From contig NZ_VMBP01000001.1 of NCBI RefSeq assembly GCF_007559435.1, positions 807,406-871,405 of the forward strand: 64,000 nt of DNA, given 5' to 3'. The notes beneath the pieces are model-generated. The model had not been told where the DNA came from and searched no databases. It was given only the letters and a program-made list of their open reading frames with translations. The translations under genes were made by a program, and so were the position numbers. Shown in pieces: positions 51,342 to 59,762 of the stretch (positions within the stretch are counted from its first letter, which is position 1; each line of letters starts with the position of its first letter). Source of the stretch: Ancylobacter moscoviensis (GTDB lineage: Bacteria; Pseudomonadota; Alphaproteobacteria; Rhizobiales; Xanthobacteraceae).

Positions 51342-51349
51342 GATGTTCG
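51342..51349. promoter_or_regulatory. Second GATGTTCG element before the sugar ABC operon
   Basis: Repeats the 8-base core of the element at 50438-50446, here within CGATGTTCGT and followed by TTTTGTTCC. A CGAA lies 12 bp upstream at 51327-51330. It is about 107 bp before the ATPase start, suitable for a DeoR-controlled promoter. Confidence 0.35.
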
Positions 51350-51455
51350 TTTTTGTTCCACTACTATCCGCGAACTGCCGGTGCCCCGGCCTGGGAAAAC
51401 CCTCCGGTGCTTCCCGCGCGACGGGGTGGTTCCCGTTCCGGGCAGAGGATTGCTG

Positions 51456-52589
51456 ATGTCGTCGATCGAGCTCGATCATGTCTCCAAGCTCTACGCCAAC
51501 GGCGCCTATGGCGTGCGTGACGTGGATCTTTCCATCGGAGAAGGCGAGTTCGTGATCTTCCTCGGCCCCTCGGGCTGCGGGAAGTCGACCACGCTGCGCA
51601 TGATCGCCGGGCTGGAGGGCATCTCCTCGGGCGATCTGCGCATCGGCGGGCGGAGCGTGAACAACGTGCCCCCGCGCGACCGCAACATCGCCGTCGTGTT
51701 CCAGTCCTACGCGCTCTACCCGCACATGAGCGTGCGCGACAATATGGGCTTCGGTCTCAAGATGCGCGGCGTGGGCAAAGCCGTCATCGACGAGAAGATC
51801 CGCGAGGCGGCGGGCCTGCTCGGCCTCACCCCCTATCTCGACCGCAAGCCGGCGGCGCTCTCGGGCGGCCAGCGCCAGCGCGTGGCGCTCGGCCGCGCCA
51901 TCGTGCGCGATCCCGTCGCCTTCCTTCTCGACGAACCGCTGTCCAATCTTGACGCGCAGCTGCGCGCGGAGATGCGGCTCGAGCTCGTGAAGCTGCACCG
52001 CCGGCTCGGCCGCACCATCGTCCACGTCACCCACGACCAGGTGGAGGCGATGACCATGGGCGACCGCATCTGCATCATGCGCGAGGGCAGCATGATCCAG
52101 GTCGGCAAGCCGCTGGAGGTCTACGCCAACCCGGTCGACACCTTCGTCGCCCGCTTCCTCGCCACGCCGCCGATGAACCTGATCCCCGCCCGGCTGGAAG
52201 GCCGGGGCGACGGGCTCGCCGTCATCGGCGACGGCCTCGACGTGCCGGTGCCGGACATGCACCGGACCGCCTATGCGCCGGTGGCCGGGCGCGAGGTGAT
52301 CTTCGGGCTGCGTCCCGAGGACCTGCACGAGACGCCCCAGCCCGGCTGCGCGCGCATCGACGTCACCGTGGTGGCGATGGAGGCGCTCGGCGTTGAGAAC
52401 ATCCTCGTCGGCCAGATCGGCGGCGCGGGCGGAAAGCCGGTGGAGATCGCCGCCCGGCTCTCACGTCATTTCACGGCGCCGGTGGGGGCGAGCGTTCCGC
52501 TCTACCTCGATGCGCGGCCCATGCATCTGTTCGACCCGGAGACGACGCGGGCCTTTCCGCGTCCCGCCCTCCGCATCGTCAAATCCTGA
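51456..52589 (+). CDS. CUT1-type sugar ABC transporter ATP-binding protein (UgpC/MalK-like)
   Basis: 377-residue ATPase. Walker A GPSGCGKST, Q-loop VFQSYALYPHMSVRDNM, signature LSGGQRQRVALGRAI, Walker B FLLDEPLSNLDAQLR, switch VTHDQVEAM. A C-terminal regulatory TOBE/MalK extension (about 240-377) is present. ATG 51456 gives the family start SSIELDHVSKLY. It heads a four-gene importer with unusual order: ATPase, permease, binding protein, permease. Confidence 0.92.
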   Translation: MSSIELDHVSKLYANGAYGVRDVDLSIGEGEFVIFLGPSGCGKSTTLRMIAGLEGISSGDLRIGGRSVNNVPPRDRNIAVVFQSYALYPHMSVRDNMGFGLKMRGVGKAVIDEKIREAAGLLGLTPYLDRKPAALSGGQRQRVALGRAIVRDPVAFLLDEPLSNLDAQLRAEMRLELVKLHRRLGRTIVHVTHDQVEAMTMGDRICIMREGSMIQVGKPLEVYANPVDTFVARFLATPPMNLIPARLEGRGDGLAVIGDGLDVPVPDMHRTAYAPVAGREVIFGLRPEDLHETPQPGCARIDVTVVAMEALGVENILVGQIGGAGGKPVEIAARLSRHFTAPVGASVPLYLDARPMHLFDPETTRAFPRPALRIVKS

Positions 52590-52608
52590 TCGAAGCGGAG
52601 GGGAGGCC

Positions 52609-53406
52609 ATGCGGCGCGTCGCACTTCATCTCGGGTTGCTTCTGACCTGCGCCGTCATCCTCCTGCCCATCCTCTGGGTGGTCCGCACCAGCTTCCTGCC
52701 GGAGCCGCTGTCCTATTCGCCGGAGCTGATGCCGGCGGCGACGCTCGACAATTACGTCGCGCTGTTCACCTCGACCCGCTACGGCCAGTCCTACCTCAAC
52801 AGCCTGATCGTCGCCCTCGGCTCGGTCGTGGTCGCGCTGCCCTTCGCGGCGATGACCGGCTATGCCTTCGCCCGCTTCAAGACCGGCGGGCGGACCGGGC
52901 GCTTCGCGGTGCTGGCGACGCAGATGCTGCCGCCGGTGGCGATCGTGCTGCCTGCCTTCGCGCTGCTGCGCACCGTCGGGCTCACCAATTCGCTGACCGG
53001 CCTGATCATCGTCTACGCGGCGGTGAACCTGCCCTTCCTCATCTGGATCCTGATGGGCTTCTTCGAGGGCATTCCGGTCGATCTCGAATGGGCGGCGCAG
53101 ACGGATGGGGCGACCGCCTGGGGCGCCTTCTGGCGGATCGTGCTGCCGGTCTCGCTGCCGGGCATCGCGGCGGCCGGCGTGCTCGGCTTCATCCTGACCT
53201 GGAACGAGTTCCTGTTCGCGCTGGTGCTCAGCGGTCCGCAGACCGCCACCGTGCCGGTGGCGCTCGCCTCGCTTCAGACCTCGAACGGCGTGCAGATCGC
53301 TAAGGTCTCCGCCGGGGTGGTGCTCGCCGTGCTGCCGCTGGTGATCGCCTCCCGCTTCATCCAGCGCTTCATCGTCCAGGGCCTGACTTTCGGCAGCGTG
53401 AAGTGA
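52609..53406 (+). CDS. CUT1 sugar ABC permease (MalG-like)
   Basis: 265-residue permease with about six membrane helices and the EAA loop EWAAQTDGATAWGAFWRIVLPVSLPGI. AVILLPILWVVRTSF begins the family N-terminus, and ILTWNEFLFALVL is the MalG-like region. The ATG at 52609 follows GGAGGGGAGG. It lies 19 bp after the ATPase. Confidence 0.9.
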   Translation: MRRVALHLGLLLTCAVILLPILWVVRTSFLPEPLSYSPELMPAATLDNYVALFTSTRYGQSYLNSLIVALGSVVVALPFAAMTGYAFARFKTGGRTGRFAVLATQMLPPVAIVLPAFALLRTVGLTNSLTGLIIVYAAVNLPFLIWILMGFFEGIPVDLEWAAQTDGATAWGAFWRIVLPVSLPGIAAAGVLGFILTWNEFLFALVLSGPQTATVPVALASLQTSNGVQIAKVSAGVVLAVLPLVIASRFIQRFIVQGLTFGSVK

Positions 53407-53419
53407 CGTCGATTGCGCC

Positions 53420-53435
53420 GCGCCCGGCCGGGCGC
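53420..53435. repeat. 16-bp perfect palindrome
   Basis: GCGCCCGGCCGGGCGC lies in the gap between the permease and the binding-protein gene. Self-complementary without a loop, it could form a hairpin in RNA. A role in raising or separating the downstream transcript is possible. Confidence 0.35.
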
Positions 53436-53487
53436 GCGCCAACAAGCGGGCGAAACAGTGCCCGTACCAGAGGAACAGGAGAACCAG

Positions 53488-54765
53488 ATGCAGTTGAAGT
53501 GTAGCCTCAAGGCCGCCCTGCTCGGCGCCACCCTGCTGGCGGCGGCCGGTTCGGCGCACGCCCAGAACGTCACGCTGCGCGCCCTCATGGAGGACGTGCC
53601 GGAGACGCAGATCATCGAGAAGCTGCTGCCGGAATTCGAGAAGGAAACCGGCATCAAGATCGAGTTCGAGAAGATCGGCTATGGCGACATGCACGACAAG
53701 CTGGTGGCCCAGCTCGTCTCGCCGGAGAGCTACTACAATGTGCTGGAGGTCGATTTCCTGTGGGCCGGCGAGTTCCCCACCGCCGGCTGGCTGGAGGATC
53801 TGAACCCCTATATCGCCAAGTCCGGTTTCGACCTGAAGCCGTTCATCCCGTCCATGCTGGAACTGCTCGGCCAGACGAAGGACGCGACGCCGATCCTGCC
53901 CATGTACAACTACTCCATGGGCCTGATCTACCGGGCCGACCTGCTCGATGACGCCAAGGTCAAGGCCGACTACAAGGCCAAGACCGGCAAGGAACTCGCC
54001 CTGCCGAAGACGCTCGCCGAGTATGTGGAGCTCTCCAAGTTCTTCAAGGCCGGCGGCAATGTCGTCGGCGCCGCTATGCAGGCGCAGCGCGGCGATCCGA
54101 ACGCCATGGAGTTCTCCAACTACCTGTTCTCCTCCGGCGGCGCCTATCTCGACGCCGGCCGCAAGGTGGTGCTGAACAGCCCGGAAGGGCTGACCGCGCT
54201 CAAGCTCTACGCCGACAACGTGCAGAACGGCGCCCAGCAGGGCGCGCTGTCGGCCACGCTCGACGACACGATGCGCCTGATGTGCGCGGGCAAGGCGTTC
54301 AGCATGGTCACCTACTGGTGGATGCTGCCGCAGCTCGACAACAAGGAGAAGTGCCCGGAAGTCGCCGGCAAGCTGGCGCTGTCGGTCATGCCCGGCGGCC
54401 ATGGCGAGAGCGGCGGCTGGGGTTGGGGCATTCCGAAGAACACCTCCGACGAATCCAAGGCCGCGGCCTGGAAGTTCATCGAGTGGGTGCAGGGCAAGAA
54501 GGTCTCGATCGCCCGCGCGCTGGAAGGCCATGCGCCGGTGCGCTCGGACGTGTTCGAGGATGAGGCGGTGCTGAAGAAGTACCCCTTCTACAAGACCGGC
54601 CTCGACATCGTCGCCTCCGGCAAGTCCTTCCCGATCTTCGCCTATTCGGCGCAGTACGAGGACGTGCTGGGCGCCCAGCTCTCGCTGGCGGCCGGCGGCC
54701 AGGCCAAGCCCGAGGACGCGCTGAAGGCGGCGGCCGACGGCCTGACCCAGCTTCTCGCCAAATGA
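53488..54765 (+). CDS. CUT1 sugar ABC substrate-binding protein
   Basis: 425-residue periplasmic protein of family 1. Signal peptide MQLKCSLKAALLGATLLAAA with cleavage near AHAQN. The mature part has VTLRALMEDVPETQIIEKLLPEFEKETGIKIEFEKIGYGDMHDKL and tryptophan/aromatic residues of sugar sites (GGWGWGIPKNTSDESKAAAWKFIEW). The C-terminal repeats show conserved lysines. The ligand is unknown, likely a sugar or polyol. A strong hairpin (54823-54864) follows before the second permease. Confidence 0.9.
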   Translation: MQLKCSLKAALLGATLLAAAGSAHAQNVTLRALMEDVPETQIIEKLLPEFEKETGIKIEFEKIGYGDMHDKLVAQLVSPESYYNVLEVDFLWAGEFPTAGWLEDLNPYIAKSGFDLKPFIPSMLELLGQTKDATPILPMYNYSMGLIYRADLLDDAKVKADYKAKTGKELALPKTLAEYVELSKFFKAGGNVVGAAMQAQRGDPNAMEFSNYLFSSGGAYLDAGRKVVLNSPEGLTALKLYADNVQNGAQQGALSATLDDTMRLMCAGKAFSMVTYWWMLPQLDNKEKCPEVAGKLALSVMPGGHGESGGWGWGIPKNTSDESKAAAWKFIEWVQGKKVSIARALEGHAPVRSDVFEDEAVLKKYPFYKTGLDIVASGKSFPIFAYSAQYEDVLGAQLSLAAGGQAKPEDALKAAADGLTQLLAK

Positions 54766-54822
54766 TCGCGCTCTTCACCGACTGATCGCCTTGGCGGGCG
54801 CTTCCCCCGAAGTGCCTGCCGT

Positions 54823-54864
54823 CCGGCGCGCCGACCACCCCCTCGGTTCGGCGCGCCGGCTTTT
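54823..54864 (+). terminator. Terminator-like hairpin after the sugar binding-protein gene
   Basis: CCGGCGCGCC and GGCGCGCCGG form a perfect 10-bp stem with a 17-nt loop and are followed by CTTTTCTG. It would terminate much of the transcription after the binding protein and leave a small read-through for the last permease gene, which starts 29 bp later. Confidence 0.65.
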
Positions 54865-54892
54865 CTGACCCCGACGAGACGGAAAGACGAGC

Positions 54893-55774
54893 ATGCGCGT
54901 TCCGGCATTTGCGGATCGGGATTGGCGGACCGGCTGGGCCTTCGCCGCGCCGGGGCTGCTGACGCTCGCCGTCGTCATGGGCTTCCCGCTGGTCTATGCG
55001 GCGCTCATCTCGCTTTCCTCGCTGACGCTGCTCAAGCCGATGCTCCAGCCCTTCGTCGGGCTGAAGAACTTCGCCACCGTCATGGCCGATCCGCTGTTCT
55101 GGAGCGCGCTGTGGCTGACTATCAAATATTCTCTCGTCACCGTCCTCGGCGAGTTCGTCGTCGGGCTGGGCATCGCGCTGATGCTCAACCGCACGGTGAC
55201 GATGAAGCCGGTCTATTTCGCGGTGCTGACCATCCCGATGGCGATGTCGCCGGTCAGCGTGGCGCTGATCTGGCGCATGCTGCTGCAGCCCAATCTCGGC
55301 ATCGCCAACCAGGTGATGGAGAGCCTCGGCCTGCCGCGCATCGACTGGCTGGGCAATGCGGACCTCGCCCTGTGGACGATGGCGGCCATCGACATCTGGC
55401 AGCAGACGTCCTTCGTGGTGCTGATCCTCGCCGCCGGCCTCGCCTCGCTGCCGCGCGACCCCTACGAGGCCGCGGAGGTGGACGGCGCCACGCCGCTCCA
55501 GCAATTCTGGTACATCACCCTGCCGATGCTGCGGCCGGTGGCGGCGATCGCCGTCATCATCCAGCTCATCAACGAGTTCCGCACCTACGACCTGCCCTAC
55601 ATCCTCACCAAGGGCGGGCCGGGCAACGCGACCGAGGTGCTGAGCTTCTTCGCCTATCGCCGGGCCTTCCTCGGCCTCTCGCTCAACGAGGGCGCGGCCG
55701 CCGCCTTCGTGCTGCTGCTCATCGTGCTGGGCCTCACCATCCTGTTCTTCGCCACGCTGGAGCGGCGGCGCTAG
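54893..55774 (+). CDS. CUT1 sugar ABC permease (MalF-like)
   Basis: 293-residue permease with about six helices. Family parts are FAAPGLLTLAVVMGFPLVYAALISLSSL and the EAA loop YEAAEVDGATPLQQFWYITLPMLRP. NEFRTYDLPYILTKGGPGNATEVLSFFAYRRAF is the MalF-type region. It completes the importer and ends the rightward operon. The next gene converges at 55804. Confidence 0.9.
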   Translation: MRVPAFADRDWRTGWAFAAPGLLTLAVVMGFPLVYAALISLSSLTLLKPMLQPFVGLKNFATVMADPLFWSALWLTIKYSLVTVLGEFVVGLGIALMLNRTVTMKPVYFAVLTIPMAMSPVSVALIWRMLLQPNLGIANQVMESLGLPRIDWLGNADLALWTMAAIDIWQQTSFVVLILAAGLASLPRDPYEAAEVDGATPLQQFWYITLPMLRPVAAIAVIIQLINEFRTYDLPYILTKGGPGNATEVLSFFAYRRAFLGLSLNEGAAAAFVLLLIVLGLTILFFATLERRR

Positions 55775-55803
55775 CGCGGCCCGCGCTCACGGCTTCGCCC
55801 TTG

Positions 55804-56289
55804 TTACAGTTTCGCCCTTGTGCTGCGCGGCGTCGCCAGCAGCAGGCTGGTCTCGCTGCCGGTGATGCCGGGGATGAGGCGGATTCGCCGGAGCACGTGG
55901 TCGAAATCCGTCAGCGTCGAGGTGGAGAGTTCGACGACGAGGTCCCAGCGGCCGTTCGTCGTGTGAACGCTCGATATCTCCGGGAAGCCGCCGAGCGCCT
56001 GGATGACGCGGTCGGCCGAATGGCCTTCCACCTCCACCATCATGATGCCCCGCACCGGCAGCTCCACAGCGTCGGCGCGCAGGATGACCGTGTAGCCGAT
56101 GATGGTGCCGGAGCGTTCCAGACGCTCCATGCGCGCGCGCACCGTCGCCCGCGAGACGCCGAGATCCAGCGCGATGTCCGACAGGCTGCGCCGTCCGTCG
56201 TGGCGCAGCAGGGTGATCAGTCTCTGGTCGAGATCGTCCACTGACGTTTTGTCCGAAGTGTCCGCCGTTTTGGCAAGAAGACCTATCAT
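55804..56289 (-). CDS. Lrp/AsnC family regulator
   Basis: 161-residue Lrp-type regulator. HTH: DDLDQRLITLLRHDGRRSLSDIALDLGVSRATVRARMERLERSG; RAM domain: VRGIMMVEVEGHSADRVIQALGG to VLRRIRLIPGITGSETSLLL. ATG 56289. It is divergent to arginase and ornithine cyclodeaminase genes, so it probably responds to arginine or another basic amino acid, as known for ArgR-like AsnC proteins in Rhizobiaceae. Confidence 0.88.
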   Translation of the reverse strand: MIGLLAKTADTSDKTSVDDLDQRLITLLRHDGRRSLSDIALDLGVSRATVRARMERLERSGTIIGYTVILRADAVELPVRGIMMVEVEGHSADRVIQALGGFPEISSVHTTNGRWDLVVELSTSTLTDFDHVLRRIRLIPGITGSETSLLLATPRSTRAKL

Positions 56290-56382
56290 ATCCGGCAATT
56301 TGGCCTGTTCAAACTGCCAGCGTCGTGTGCCGAAATGGTGGCGACACCAGATTCGATCTCCGGATCGCGTATTCGACGGGAC

Positions 56383-57324
56383 ATGATGACCGAACCCAGG
56401 AACACCCGCTGCACGCTGATCGGCGCCCCCATCCAGGTCGGGGCTGGGCATCTGGGCTGCGAGATGGGGCCGAGCGCGCTGCGCACCGCGGGGCTGCATA
56501 CTGCGCTTGAGGAACTGGGCTACCGCGTCAGCGACCTCGGCAACGTCGTTCCCACCGACATTCCCGACCTTCGCCATCCCAACGGCGCGGTGCACCACCT
56601 CGCCGACATGGCGGCGTGGACGGCGCTGCTGGCCGAGGTGGCGTACCGCGAAAGCGAAGGCGCGATGCCGATCTTCCTCGGCGGCGATCACGCCCTTTCG
56701 GCCGGCACGGTGGCGGGCGTGGCGCGCCGGGCGGAGGAGGCGGGACGTCCGCTCTTCGTGCTGTGGCTCGACGCGCACACCGATTTCCATACGCTGGAGA
56801 CCACGCAGAGCGGCAATCTGCACGGCGTGCCGATGGCCTATTTCACCGGCCGTGAGGGTTTCGAGGGCTATCTGCCGCCGCTGGCGGCGCCGGTCGATCC
56901 CGCCCGCGTCTGCATGATCGGCATACGCAGCGTCGATCCCGCCGAGCGCGAGGCGCTGGCCCGCACGGCGATCACCGTCCACGACATGCGCATGATCGAC
57001 GAGCACGGCGTCGGCGTGCTGCTGCGCTCCTTCCTGGAGAAGGTGGCGGCCGAGGACGGAATGCTGCATGTCAGCCTCGACGTCGACTTCCTCGACCCGG
57101 ACATCGCGCCGGGCGTCGGCACGACGGTGCCGGGCGGCGCCACCTTCCGCGAGGCTCATCTGGTCATGGAGATGCTGCACGACAGCGGCCTCGTCACCAG
57201 CCTCGATCTCGTGGAGCTCAACCCCTTCCTCGACGAGCGCGGCCGTACCGCGCGGCTGCTGGTGGACCTGACCGGCAGCCTGATGGGCCGCCGCGTTCTC
57301 GACCGCCCGACAAGGAGCTTCTGA
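56383..57324 (+). CDS. rocF: Arginase
   Basis: 313-residue manganese enzyme splitting arginine to ornithine and urea. The Mn ligands are in GGDHALSAG (H), DAHTDFHTLE (D-x-H-x-D) and SLDVDFLDPD (D-x-D). CTLIGAPIQVGAGHLGCEMGPSALR at the start is the typical arginase N-terminus and favours arginase over agmatinase. ATG 56383. It overlaps ornithine cyclodeaminase by one base, so its product ornithine is handed to the next enzyme. Confidence 0.93.
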   Translation: MMTEPRNTRCTLIGAPIQVGAGHLGCEMGPSALRTAGLHTALEELGYRVSDLGNVVPTDIPDLRHPNGAVHHLADMAAWTALLAEVAYRESEGAMPIFLGGDHALSAGTVAGVARRAEEAGRPLFVLWLDAHTDFHTLETTQSGNLHGVPMAYFTGREGFEGYLPPLAAPVDPARVCMIGIRSVDPAEREALARTAITVHDMRMIDEHGVGVLLRSFLEKVAAEDGMLHVSLDVDFLDPDIAPGVGTTVPGGATFREAHLVMEMLHDSGLVTSLDLVELNPFLDERGRTARLLVDLTGSLMGRRVLDRPTRSF

Positions 57325-58379
57325 TGGTTCGCGCGCCCCACCTGAACATCGTGCCGTTCGTCAGCGTCGACCACATGATGAAGCTGGTGCTTCGGATCGG
57401 CGTTGAGACGTTCCTGAAGGAGCTGGCGGGCTATGTCGAGGAGGACTTCCGCCGCTGGGAGGTCTTCGACAAGACCCCCCGCGTCGCCGCGCATTCGGCG
57501 GAGGGCGTGATCGAGCTGATGCCGACCAGCGACGGGCAGCTCTACGGTTTCAAATACGTCAACGGCCACCCGAAGAACATGCGGGAGGGGCTGCAGACGG
57601 TGGTGGCGTTCGGCGCGCTCTCGGATGCGGGCAACGGCTACCCGATGCTGCTGACCGAGATGACGCTGCTCACCGCGCTGCGCACCGCCGCGACCTCCTC
57701 GCTCGCCGCCCGCTATCTCGCGCCGAAGGGCGCGCGCTGCATGGCGATCATCGGCAATGGCGCGCAGAGCGAGTTCCAGGCGATGGCCTTCAAGGCCCTG
57801 CTCGGCATCGACCGGCTGCGGCTCTACGATCTTGATCCTGCGGCCACCGCCAAATGCGCGCGCAATCTCGCCGGCCAGGGCTTCGCCATCGAGACCTGCC
57901 GCTCGCCCGAGGAGGCGGTGGAAGGGGCGCAGATCATCACCACCGTCACCGCCGACAAGCAGTTCGCCACCATCCTCACCGACAACATGGTCGGGCCGGG
58001 CGTGCACATCAACGCGGTGGGCGGCGATTGCCCGGGCAAGACCGAGCTGCACCCGGACATATTGCGGCGCTCCGACATCTTCGTCGAATACCCGCCGCAG
58101 ACGCGCATCGAGGGCGAAATCCAGCAATTGCCGCCGGACTACCCGGTCAACGAGCTCTGGGAAGTCATCGCCGGCAAGCGGGAGGGGCGTCGCGACGCGC
58201 GCCAGATCACGCTGTTCGACAGCGTGGGCTTCGCCACCGAGGACTTCTCCGCGCTGCGCTATGTGCGCGACAAGATCGCCGGGACGGGCCTCTACGAGGA
58301 GCTCGACCTGCTGGCGGACCCGGACGATCCGCGCGATCTCTTCGGCATGCTGCTGAGGTGCCAGAAGGCGGTGGCGTAG
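57324..58379 (+). CDS. ocd: Ornithine cyclodeaminase
   Basis: 351-residue NAD enzyme converting ornithine to proline and ammonia. N-terminal VPFVSVDHMMKLVLRIGVETFL, the substrate part GQLYGFKYVNGHPKN, the dinucleotide fold CMAIIGNGAQSEFQAMAF and VGGDCPGKTELHPDIL are all typical. With arginase it makes the short arginine to proline route (arginine, ornithine, proline) that releases urea and ammonia. Both genes are likely under the divergent AsnC regulator. Confidence 0.93.
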   Translation: MVRAPHLNIVPFVSVDHMMKLVLRIGVETFLKELAGYVEEDFRRWEVFDKTPRVAAHSAEGVIELMPTSDGQLYGFKYVNGHPKNMREGLQTVVAFGALSDAGNGYPMLLTEMTLLTALRTAATSSLAARYLAPKGARCMAIIGNGAQSEFQAMAFKALLGIDRLRLYDLDPAATAKCARNLAGQGFAIETCRSPEEAVEGAQIITTVTADKQFATILTDNMVGPGVHINAVGGDCPGKTELHPDILRRSDIFVEYPPQTRIEGEIQQLPPDYPVNELWEVIAGKREGRRDARQITLFDSVGFATEDFSALRYVRDKIAGTGLYEELDLLADPDDPRDLFGMLLRCQKAVA

Positions 58380-58512
58380 GCCCGCCCCGCCACCGCTCTG
58401 CCGACATCCTGCCGAGTTCCGGTCGATCCGCCTGTGTGCGCCTCGTTCACGCCTCTCCAATCCGGCGCATGGCAGCGCTATCATGTCCGGGTGAGGCTGT
58501 GAGGATTCGTGC

Positions 58513-59580
58513 ATGCGCAGGAGACGGAACGGGGGGCGCCCGACCATCGCGGATGTCGCCAAGCGCGCGGGGGTGAGTTCGATCACCGTCTCGCGGGCCC
58601 TGCGCGACCCCGAGCGGGTATCGCCGCAGCTGCGCCAGCAGATCGAGGAGGCGGTGCGCGCGCTCGACTATGTGCCGGACCAGCACGCCCGCGCGCTCGC
58701 CTCGGCCCGCACCGACGTCGTCGGCGTCATCATCCCGTCGCTGACCAACAACGTGTTCGCCGATGTGCTGCGCGGCATCTATGACGGCCTCGCGCAGACG
58801 AGCCATCAGGTGCAGCTCGGCAATAGCCGCTATTCCCCGATCGAGGAGGAGCGCCTGCTCGCCACCTTCCTCAGCCAGCGGCCGGCGGCCCTCATCGTCG
58901 CCGGTATCGACCAGACCGCGCGGAGCCGCGAGCTTCTGGAGAATGCCGGCTGCCCGGTCGTCCAGATCATGGAGCTGGACGAGGGTCCGGTGGACATGAT
59001 GGTAGGCTTCTCGCACCGGGCGGCCGGCCATCTGGTCACCAGCCATCTGGTGGAGGCCGGCTACCGGCGCATCGGCTTCCTCGGCGCGCGCATGGACCCG
59101 CGCACCCAGCGCCGTCTGGAGGGCTACCGCGCGGCACTGATGGAAGCCGGCCTCTACGATCCCGACCGCGTCACCGCTACCCCGACCCCTTCCAGCGTGA
59201 CGCTCGGCCGCGACCTGCTGCGCGACCTGCTCGCCCGCATGCCGGACACCGACGCGGTGTTCTGCATCAATGACGACCTGGCGCTCGGCGCTCTGTTCGA
59301 ATGCCAGAGCGCCGCGCTCGCCGTGCCGGATACCATCGGCATCGCCGGCTTCAACGATCTGGAGATGATGGCGGCCGCCTGGCCGGCGCTGACCAGCGTG
59401 CGCACGCCGCGCTACGAGATCGGCAGCCGGGCGGTGCAGATGGCGCGCGCCGCCATCGCCGGCCGGCGCCCGGCCGAGCGCGTCGTCGATGTCGGCGTCG
59501 AGCTGCAGGTGCGCGCCAGCACGATGCGTCGAGGAAGCGCGCAGGTGCCGTCGCAGAAGGCGCCGGTCCGCGCCATCTGA
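58513..59580 (+). CDS. LacI family regulator (GntR/IdnR-like)
   Basis: 355-residue repressor. HTH: GRPTIADVAKRAGVSSITVSRALRDPERVS, then the hinge YVPDQHARALASARTDVVGVIIPS and a periplasmic-binding-protein-like effector domain (GIAGFNDLEMMAAAWPALTSVRTP). The HTH helix with SSITVSRALRDPE is close to gluconate repressors. It lies just upstream of gluconokinase and a TRAP importer. Palindromes at 59618 and 59730 contain AGCGCT, as expected for LacI operators. Confidence 0.88.
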   Translation: MRRRRNGGRPTIADVAKRAGVSSITVSRALRDPERVSPQLRQQIEEAVRALDYVPDQHARALASARTDVVGVIIPSLTNNVFADVLRGIYDGLAQTSHQVQLGNSRYSPIEEERLLATFLSQRPAALIVAGIDQTARSRELLENAGCPVVQIMELDEGPVDMMVGFSHRAAGHLVTSHLVEAGYRRIGFLGARMDPRTQRRLEGYRAALMEAGLYDPDRVTATPTPSSVTLGRDLLRDLLARMPDTDAVFCINDDLALGALFECQSAALAVPDTIGIAGFNDLEMMAAAWPALTSVRTPRYEIGSRAVQMARAAIAGRRPAERVVDVGVELQVRASTMRRGSAQVPSQKAPVRAI

Positions 59581-59603
59581 GCGATCCGGCCGGAGCGGCG
59601 TTC

Positions 59604-59632
59604 TTTACAAGCCGATTTGATAGCGCTAACAT
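59604..59632 (+). promoter_or_regulatory. Promoter for the gluconokinase-TRAP operon
   Basis: TTTACA (59604-59609) and TAACAT (59627-59632) are separated by 17 bp, the optimum spacing. The operator at 59618-59631 overlaps spacer and -10, so repressor binding would block polymerase. Transcription would start near 59639, about 125 bp before the kinase ATG. Confidence 0.6.
59618..59631. promoter_or_regulatory. LacI-type operator 1
   Basis: TGATAGCGCTAACA, a 14-bp palindrome (one mismatched pair) around the CG step typical of LacI-family sites. It overlaps the promoter's -10 region. The same core TTAGCGCT recurs at 59730. Confidence 0.65.
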
Positions 59633-59729
59633 TTTTCGACTTCATAACAAGAACAGTGAATCTGCCGCTCCTTGGTCCGGACAAATCTGGGCTGGAATCA
59701 AGGGGATGATCGGGAGGAAGACGGGTGTC

Positions 59730-59743
59730 TGTTAGCGCTGTCC
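59730..59743. promoter_or_regulatory. LacI-type operator 2
   Basis: TGTTAGCGCTGTCC shares the TAGCGCT core with operator 1. It is 112 bp downstream of it and 20 bp before the kinase ATG. Two operators at such a distance could allow looping by a tetrameric or dimeric LacI protein. Confidence 0.55.
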
Positions 59744-59762
59744 TATCGGTGCGCGCGCGGCC

